DNA of 64,000 nt from Rhipidocladum racemiflorum (taxonomy: Eukaryota > Streptophyta > Magnoliopsida > Poales > Poaceae), in NCBI GenBank assembly GCA_036346355.1, contig CM070585.1:6773001-6837000 (forward strand). Reading direction: 5' to 3'. Shown here in pieces: positions 57,009-64,000 of this stretch. The position numbers and the translations under genes were made by a program. The stretch's first letter is position 1. Each line of letters begins with the position of its first letter. A model generated the notes under the pieces. The model saw nothing but the letters and a program-made list of their open reading frames with translations. It did not search any database and was not told the origin of the DNA.

Positions 57009-58988
57009 TGTCGGCACTGTAAGTTCAAGCTTCATGGTTTTGATGATTGGTTTTCATTAATGCTTAATTATTGTTTAATGATAAATCTAATATTTAATAA
57101 GACTAACATGTTTACTAAACTTATTGTTAGTAGTATCAAATTTGGATGTAGAATGAAAAACATAAGGTATGCACTTATATTCTTATTATTTTTATTGTAT
57201 ACTTTAGATTCAAGTTAAAGTATGAATTCTTCTATTGTATTAACCTCTAAGATGTGTATCATGTTTCCATTCCATATTTACATGGATGAACACATTTAGG
57301 GGGAGATCGTAATTTAACTTAATGTTTCAATAGTATTGATCTCTACCATATTGCCACATATTAAAAAGATTAAGACTTTGAAACACATGCTTGAGTATAT
57401 ATAACTTGTGTAGTTAATATATACTCACATCAATTTAAATAAAAATTTAAATTAAGATTGATTGTCTTTTAATCATCATAGAACATTTTGTCATGTGTTG
57501 ATGGTGTTTCTTTGATCAATCAAGGATAAATTTATTGGACTAATATTTTCAATGAGTTCTGAGAGTAGGTTGAGTCCAACGGTGATGAAGAAATGGGACA
57601 ATGACGCATCATGTGTTGATAGGCATCAAGAGTAGATCCTGAAGAGAGAAGAAAAGAAGAAGTTCATCATGAGTTATGAACAAGAGGAGAAGATGATTTG
57701 CGATCCCAGGAAGAGAGAGAAGAAATGTTCAAAGATAATTAAAGCCCCAAAGGGGATAGTGTGCTTGCGAAGGTATAACTACATAGGCTAAGGATGTTTT
57801 TCCTAGTCTTTGTGTCTAGTTTAGCGTTGTACTATTAAGAGGGGTTGATTCATTTGCTTGAGCTTCATCATGTGTTGATGAACTTAATTCGTTCGCTCAA
57901 GTTCAAACTCTTATTTGGTTTTTGCATGTAGCTAACTATTTGGCATGTGTTACGAATGCGTTAACCTCGTGCATTGGTTTTTGCATGATGATTTAATTTG
58001 CATGTGTTGCAAATGCTGAAGTTCATGCTTGGTTCTTATTCTAAATCCTTATTTGATTTGGTATTGCTTGGAGCTAAGTTTTGCATGTGTTGCAAAATGA
58101 AAGAGATCAAGCAATTTGAATTTTAATGCTTGCATGAAGCTAGAAATTTGCATGTGTTGCAAATAGAGAGCTTTGAATTGTGGTTGCTTGGAGCTAAGAT
58201 TTGCATGTGTTGCAGATAAAGTGCTCAAGCAACTTGAGTTTATTTCGTTGTTGCATGAGGCTCTGGATTTACATGTGTAGCAAAAGGGAGACAGCTCATG
58301 CATTGTGTTTAATTGCTATTTGCAAATATGTTTTGCAAATGCGCGGAAGGTTATGGGTTTTGATATTAGAGCATGCGAAGATGGCATTTGCAAATGTGTG
58401 GTGATCACCTCATGGTTAAGAGGATTGAATCCATAGGTTTTTGGTTTGTTTGTAAAATATGTTTTGCAAATATAGCTGGAGTTTGATTCTCATTCTTTGG
58501 AGCATGTGAATTGCATTTAAAATATATTTTGCAAAGTGTTGTGATCATGTGTTGATCATCACATAGCTCAAAGAATAAATCTTTGAAAGTTTGGAGAAAT
58601 AATTTTAGCGAAAATCTAGTTTTCTCCATGTGGCCGACACTACCGATGTGCTAAGGGCGGTAGTGCAGTTGAGGTTGGCAGTACCAGGCTAAAGGAGTGG
58701 TACTGCCTCTCAACCAGCACTACTGGCCCTAAGACACCGGCAGTTCTTTCTAGAAGGGTGTGTTTTGGAGTTGGAGCCTCGGCCGGCACTACCGGGCTCG
58801 AGGAGCAGTATTGCCAGTTGTGCGACAGTACCATCTATTTCCCTACGGTAGTGATGGGAATATAGCCGTTAGCCGACTGTTGGAGTCAAGGCTAGCACTA
58901 CCAGGCACTAGAGGGCGTAGTGGTGGGTTTGCTGATTTTTCCAAATTTGCCCTGCAACAGCTAGTTTTGGCTTGAAGGCTATAAAAGG
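57009..58988 (+). mobile_element. Large Copia (SIRE/Maximus-like) LTR, 3'-truncated
   Basis: It starts TGTCGGCACTGTAAGTTCAA, resembling grass SIRE-type LTRs. The central part (57880-58540) contains repeated TTTGCATGTGTTGCAAA palindromes spaced about 60 bases apart. Toward the end, GGCACTACC/GGTAGTG motifs and a TATA box (GGCTATAAAAGG, 58978-58989) mark the LTR promoter. The sequence stops there and runs into a Gypsy-type LTR start. No coding region follows. Confidence 0.5.
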
Positions 58989-61900
58989 TGTAACGTCCTC
59001 GTTTTCGCTTTCTGGGAAAAATCTAATTTAAATTTAGTAAATTCAAAAATTGGAGTTTCCTTGGTGTTTATGTTAACCTGGCATCCTTTCCCATCCAAAA
59101 TCGGAATTCAATTCCCCTCTGTTCGAAAAATTCAACTTCCAGATTCCCGTTGGTACCCGAAATTTCACCCGAGACAAAAATGCTCCAAAAATCCCGAAAT
59201 CACTTCAATTAGGTCCCAAATATTCCAAAATGATTTTTGGAATGATTCCCAAGATTTTTGGAACTCCGCCCCTATGTTATCTCGCGCGGCTTTTGTTTAA
59301 TGCCCGCAATCCGCGCGCTGAATATTTAATTCCACAATTTTCATCCAAATTCCGCGAAACTAATTTTATTGGGTTCCAAATATTCTAAAATGGTTCTAAG
59401 AATTTTTTCCAGAATTTTTAGACCATTTTCCTATTTTTTTTCTCTAGGGCGGTGCATTTACGTAATTCTCGGCCAATCACACGTCGCCACGTGGCGCTAC
59501 AGTGCTTCTTCTACCTCTAGCCATGAAAGAACAGAGAGGAGCGCTCAAGCTCCATTCATGGCTAGGGCTTTCTTCAAATCCTCATATCTCCTCCATCACA
59601 ACTCCAAATCGCGAACCGTCAAGCCCGGTGAATCCGTAGCGACGTCCTCTTGCCATTCCCCACCATCATTAGTCGCTAATCTCACCGGAAACCGTCACAT
59701 TAAGGAAAAACCGAAATGCAATTAAATGTCATTTACTCGGCCGTTTCAACTCCAAACGTCGTGCTTCAACCTCTCAAATCTCCGTGTGGACATCCTCTTC
59801 CCGATGGTAGCACTCACTCCTTGCCTCTTCCACTCATTCGACCGGGAGATCAAGAAAACCGGCGCTGGGACACGTTTTTGCGTGTTCTTCGTCGTAACTT
59901 TCTCTCCGGTGGGTCAATCTTCATTCCGGTTGTTTCCTCGTGTTGGTATGGGTGTCTAGTTTCTAACCCATCAATCAATTTTAGGATTCATCAAGTTTCG
60001 TCGACGAATTTGGCGTTTTGTCGCTTCGGCCGAAACCGTGTTCTTCGCCGATTTCATCTCCTCCGGTGAGTTTGAGTTTGATTACTTGCAATTGTGAGTC
60101 CCTCTACTTGTTATCTAGTTGATTCATCATCCACTTGGTAGTGCCATATTCAAAGTTGGTGCAAAAATTCGAATTTTTGGGCATTTTTGGGTTGCCTCTG
60201 TTCTTGGCCCCCTTGCGCATGCCGCCCGCCCGCCCGCCCGCCGTCGCCGCCCCTCCGGCTAGCCGGCGACCGCTAGGGGTGCAATCGGCTCGGATTCGGT
60301 CGGATATCACTCTTTCCATATCCTAAACCATATTTTTTGTCGGATTCGGAATCGGATTCAGATAGTATCGAATACGAATACGGTACGGATAATATCGGTC
60401 ACGGATTCGAATCGAATACAGATCGGAATCGATACGGTACCGGATAATTTCTATCGGATAACATGTGAAAACAGTTACCATATAAAACACATATATTACA
60501 TTGATTAACCAACCGTATGAGTTTAATATGCAACATGGTTATCACAATCTAACAATTTTGTCCAATGCAATACAAAATGTACCAAAAGAGAGAACCATAA
60601 GCGGCTTACATATTCTATCATATGCTTGGGTGCTGATTACTATAGTACGGTGAATGGCATACTCGTGTGCCAGCATGAGCACCTCAAAAAGAAAAAAAAA
60701 CTTGAGCGAGTGAGGCTGGCATACTCATGTACCAGCATGAGCACCTCAAAAAAAAACTTGGCTGAGTGAGGCAAGCACTACTGGACGTGGCATGACCACC
60801 CACGAGTCAATTAAATAATCTAAAGCCTTAAAGAATGGCAAAGCTGGGGTGCAGTAAAAAGCCAGATGGATTGGCCCTTTGACCAGGAGTCCAGGACGCT
60901 AGGGCCGCTTCGCTCACTGTTGTGTCCCAAGGAGCAAGCACAGAGGCGTTCCGAGCTCCTGCTGCACGTCTGGCATTTCAGTCACATCGGGGCTGCAGCG
61001 CAGCGCAGTCTGCAACTCCCTCGCCTCAAGCTATCTCGCGTGCGATCAATCGACGGGTCCCAAGGGGACGGGTGGCAACACGATGGCGATAGACTCTCGT
61101 CTCACGGTCACGTATCATTACGTCTATGCCGGATGGCTACTGCCTGGAAACTTAGATTGGGCCGTCGGATATCCGATTAGATTTTGTCCGGATATATCCG
61201 AATTTTTTTTTTCAAATATTCCGATCCGACGGATACTATTATCCTGAATCCGAATCCGAAAAAAGTTATTCGAAACCGAAACCGAATCCGACAACTATCC
61301 GAAAAAAATATCTAAATCCGATCCGAATAAATCCGGTCGGTCGGTCAGTCGGAAATTATCCGATCCGATTGCACCCCTAGCGACCGCCGCCGCCGCCTTC
61401 ATCGCCGCCGCCGCGCCGTCGCCGCCGGCTGGCGCCACCACCTCCCATGACCTCCTCTGTTCCATGGCCACAAGAGCCATGAGGAAGAAGGCAATGGGGC
61501 AATGACAAGAGGGCCCACCCCATAGACTCAATTAAAATCCAAAAAACAGAAGAAAAAAAATGAAAAAGGAATATTCCGAAGAATATTCCCTCATTTTTCA
61601 ATTTTCCAAAATTTCAACTTCGGAAGCTCATATATTCTCCGTCCGAACTCCTATTGACTCCGTTCAAATTTCTAAATTCATCTAAAATCAAGATCTACCT
61701 GTCAGTACTACTTTTGTAATTTTTAGATTTTATTTATTTTCTTGTATTTATTTGTTGCTCCGTTTTGCGCGTAGCCGACGGTCCCGCCGAGTCCGCCGAC
61801 CCCGCCGCCGGACATCAAGTGTTCGACATCCTCACTGTGACCGAGGCAAGTCTCCTTGACGCATGTTGAACCCATGATTTATAAATGTTTTATAATGTTT

Positions 61901-64000
61901 TACAAATTGCATTGCTATTTATATAAAAGGATGATGTTGACGTTAGGCCATTAGTTATACCTATTGTTCATACCTCCTTGATATTGTTATCCATGATCCT
62001 TTGTCGCCCTAGTCAGTAATCCACCATAATAACTACTTTTGATAAAATATTCTTTAATTAAGGGAAAAGACTAGTTGGCAGACTTTTCAGATGGAACATA
62101 ATAGTATAGAGTGTAGATTGGAGCTAGAACCCAACTTGATTGGAGATTACCTGAATATTAGTGTTGATGGGGATTATTAATTATGAAATTGATCTATGAA
62201 CGTTGATGATTGAAATATTCTGAAGTTGGATTGTGATAGTAGTTCACATGTTAATGGATTTGGGAAAATGTTGGAAGATGTATGGTATTGTGAAGTATTC
62301 ATGATGGATTAAATAGATCGTTGCAAGAAAATAGTATGTTGAATTGGATTCCTTGGGTTGATAAAATAGTATCAAATGAGAATCAGAGTTAGTTGGATTA
62401 TTAGTGTCGGTTGGGAATTGTTATTAACAGACTGATTAAGAAATCGATGATTATGGAAATATAGATATGTGATAATCATTTTTGGAGAATTGTGAATAAT
62501 GTAGAATATGTGTGGTTTATTTAGTTAACTTAGTACCGGTGTGAATGGAAATTACTATTGACGGTGAATTAATACAATCTTAGTTTTATGGAAGAATATT
62601 TGGTGGTTAGTAAATGATAATATTATGTATTCTTGGTGGATTAAAGTAGATGATTTAAAGGTGCTAATGTGAAGGATTAAATACATGACATTATGAAGTA
62701 TTATCGGTGGATTGTATCCTAGATGATTAGAGATGATATTATGAAGTATTCCCGGTGGTTTAATGGATGATTTTATGAAATATTCTTAGTGGGTGATAAG
62801 ATCGATCGCTATATGAGTGATGGATAAATCAATAATACAAGTTAGAGTTCAAGGGAAAGATTACATATACAAACGTGATTGTGGGTTAATATAATTTTGG
62901 AGTTATGATAGTACCATGATATACTTACCACTTGTTGGATATTATATTGAGTCGGATTATTCATATGATTGTAAAATTATGGCAATTTAAGGATTATTGG
63001 AGATTTGAAAACTATAAATAAACTAATGGTGGAATAGAATAGTTCGATAGAAATGCTTAGACTCGTAATCGGTCAGTATTCACCTATGGGTGGGAATTTC
63101 CTATAACTCTTGAAAACTTGTGTTGAAAGTTATAGGCAAGGAGTATTGCTGTTGGTTTACAAAATAAAAATAAAATGAAAAATGGTTTGGACTTGGGCGG
63201 AATGGTTTGTCTGGCGGGTGCGGATGGAGCACTAGCTTTCATTGCACAAGTACCGTCCCGAGTCAATTAAGGACCGACGCTTATGACTGTCTCCATTCTA
63301 AGCATTACCATACTACCACATGTCTAATATGGTACGACCTGGCTAAATAATTTGTAGAAACTTAACTTAGACTCACCAATCGGTGGAATGTGAGTGCTGG
63401 ATAGAGGCAAGACTGTTTTTCTCACACGGCGCAAGAGGGGGCTTCTGTACTGGGTGGATATAACTCTAACAGCGGTGAAACCTCAACGGGTGGGTCAGGT
63501 TAGGCGTATACATTGTAAAGGCCTTGTCATGATATCCCTGCCGACACACCTAAGGCAGTGTGCTAATTGCATGGCATCAAGGGAATATCATATCTTGTGG
63601 GTAAAGCTGTACACCTCTGCAGAGTTAAAACTATTCGAATAGCCGTGCCTACGGTCAAAGGCAAAGCTTGCTAAATGCTTTCATATTGGTAGACTTTGGT
63701 TTTTGGTTTCAAACTAAACAATGGTTTGTTTTGGGATCCGGGAGCGGTTAGAACTCTCGGGTGTGCTTCTGGCGGCTAAAGCCAAGTAGGTGGATTGAAC
63801 CTGTTTTTGTGAACCGTGGCAGATAGAGCCATATGGATGGATTGAATCATGATCTTTTTGAGATGTGGCGGATAGAGCCTGTATATTAGTGAATGGTGGT
63901 TAGAACTTTCACTGAAATATTACATAATTCAATTATTAAAAAGAATTGCTCAAATATGCTTTGTGAAACTTATTAACAAGTATGATTTGATGAAACTTGG
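58989..64000 (+). mobile_element. Gypsy-type LTR element, split by a hAT insertion, running off the window
   Basis: TGTAACGTCCTCGTTTTCGC is a typical grass Gypsy LTR start. The segment then shows CGTCGCCACGTGGCGC and CGGTGAGTTTGAGTTTG, a GC-rich leader split by the hAT element at 60274-61379, CGGAAGCTCATATATTCTCC and CTCCGTTCAAATTTCTAAAT at 61620, and GTAAAGCTGTACACCTCTGC at 63602. Degenerate 28-base repeats (GATTATGAAGTATTC..GGTGG) occur at 62580-62800. No gag-pol domain or second LTR is reached by base 64000. Confidence 0.5.
60274..61379. mobile_element. Non-autonomous hAT element, 1.1 kb, perfect 8-bp target duplication
   Basis: GCGACCGC is duplicated exactly on both sides (60266-60273 and 61380-61387). 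The ends TAGGGGTGCAATCGGCTCGG and the inverse TAGGGGTGCAATCGGATCGG differ at one base. Subterminal regions are packed with CGGATA/TCCGAA motifs as in the element at 10951. The interior (60860-61140) is GC-richer, with a 104-codon + frame of no recognised domain, which may be captured sequence. Confidence 0.9.

Overview
The window is nuclear DNA from a grass (Poaceae), probably a panicoid, though the species cannot be fixed from sequence alone. The evidence is many-exon genes with GT-AG introns, grass-type cellulose synthase-like and fatty acyl-CoA reductase sequences, GC-rich first exons, and intergenic DNA packed with grass-type transposons (Helitron, hAT, CACTA, Copia, Gypsy, LINE, MITEs).

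Three genes can be built completely, with every splice junction keeping the frame. (1) A cellulose synthase-like E gene (CslE6-like) on + at 4036-8942: 7 exons, 726 codons. (2) A plastid-type RsmB-like rRNA cytosine-5 methyltransferase (NusB plus NOL1/NOP2/Sun) on - at 24576-10525: 20 exons, 569 codons. Its last intron is 7.3 kb and holds a gene-capturing hAT element and two Copia insertions. (3) A plant INCENP (WYRD-like) chromosomal passenger protein on - at 43693-37434: 8 exons, 1371 codons. CslE and the methyltransferase converge tail to tail about 1.6 kb apart.

Broken genes: a RID3/IPI3-like WD40 pseudogene (25583-26816), a fatty acyl-CoA reductase fragment cut short next to an LTR (44695-45260), a PSI-family (DUF3475) fragment carried inside the hAT element (11475-12060), and a small putative secreted-protein gene with a disturbed signal peptide (55811-55596).

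Layout: 1-3086 microsatellite, Helitron with an internal minisatellite, hAT MITE; 3.9-8.9 kb CslE; 10.5-24.6 kb methyltransferase with nested elements; 25.6-26.8 kb WD40 pseudogene; 27-37 kb LINE, LTR and MITE debris; 37.4-43.7 kb INCENP; 43.9-47.9 kb hAT MITE, reductase pseudogene, LTR, RTE LINE; 48.26-54.68 kb one CACTA transposon with TTA target duplication and a decayed TNP2 transposase; 54.7-56 kb LINE tail and the small secreted ORF; 57-64 kb nested LTRs, one split by a 1.1-kb hAT element with a perfect 8-bp target duplication. No tRNA, rRNA or CRISPR locus was seen. Similarity calls rest on recalled family motifs, not database searches.
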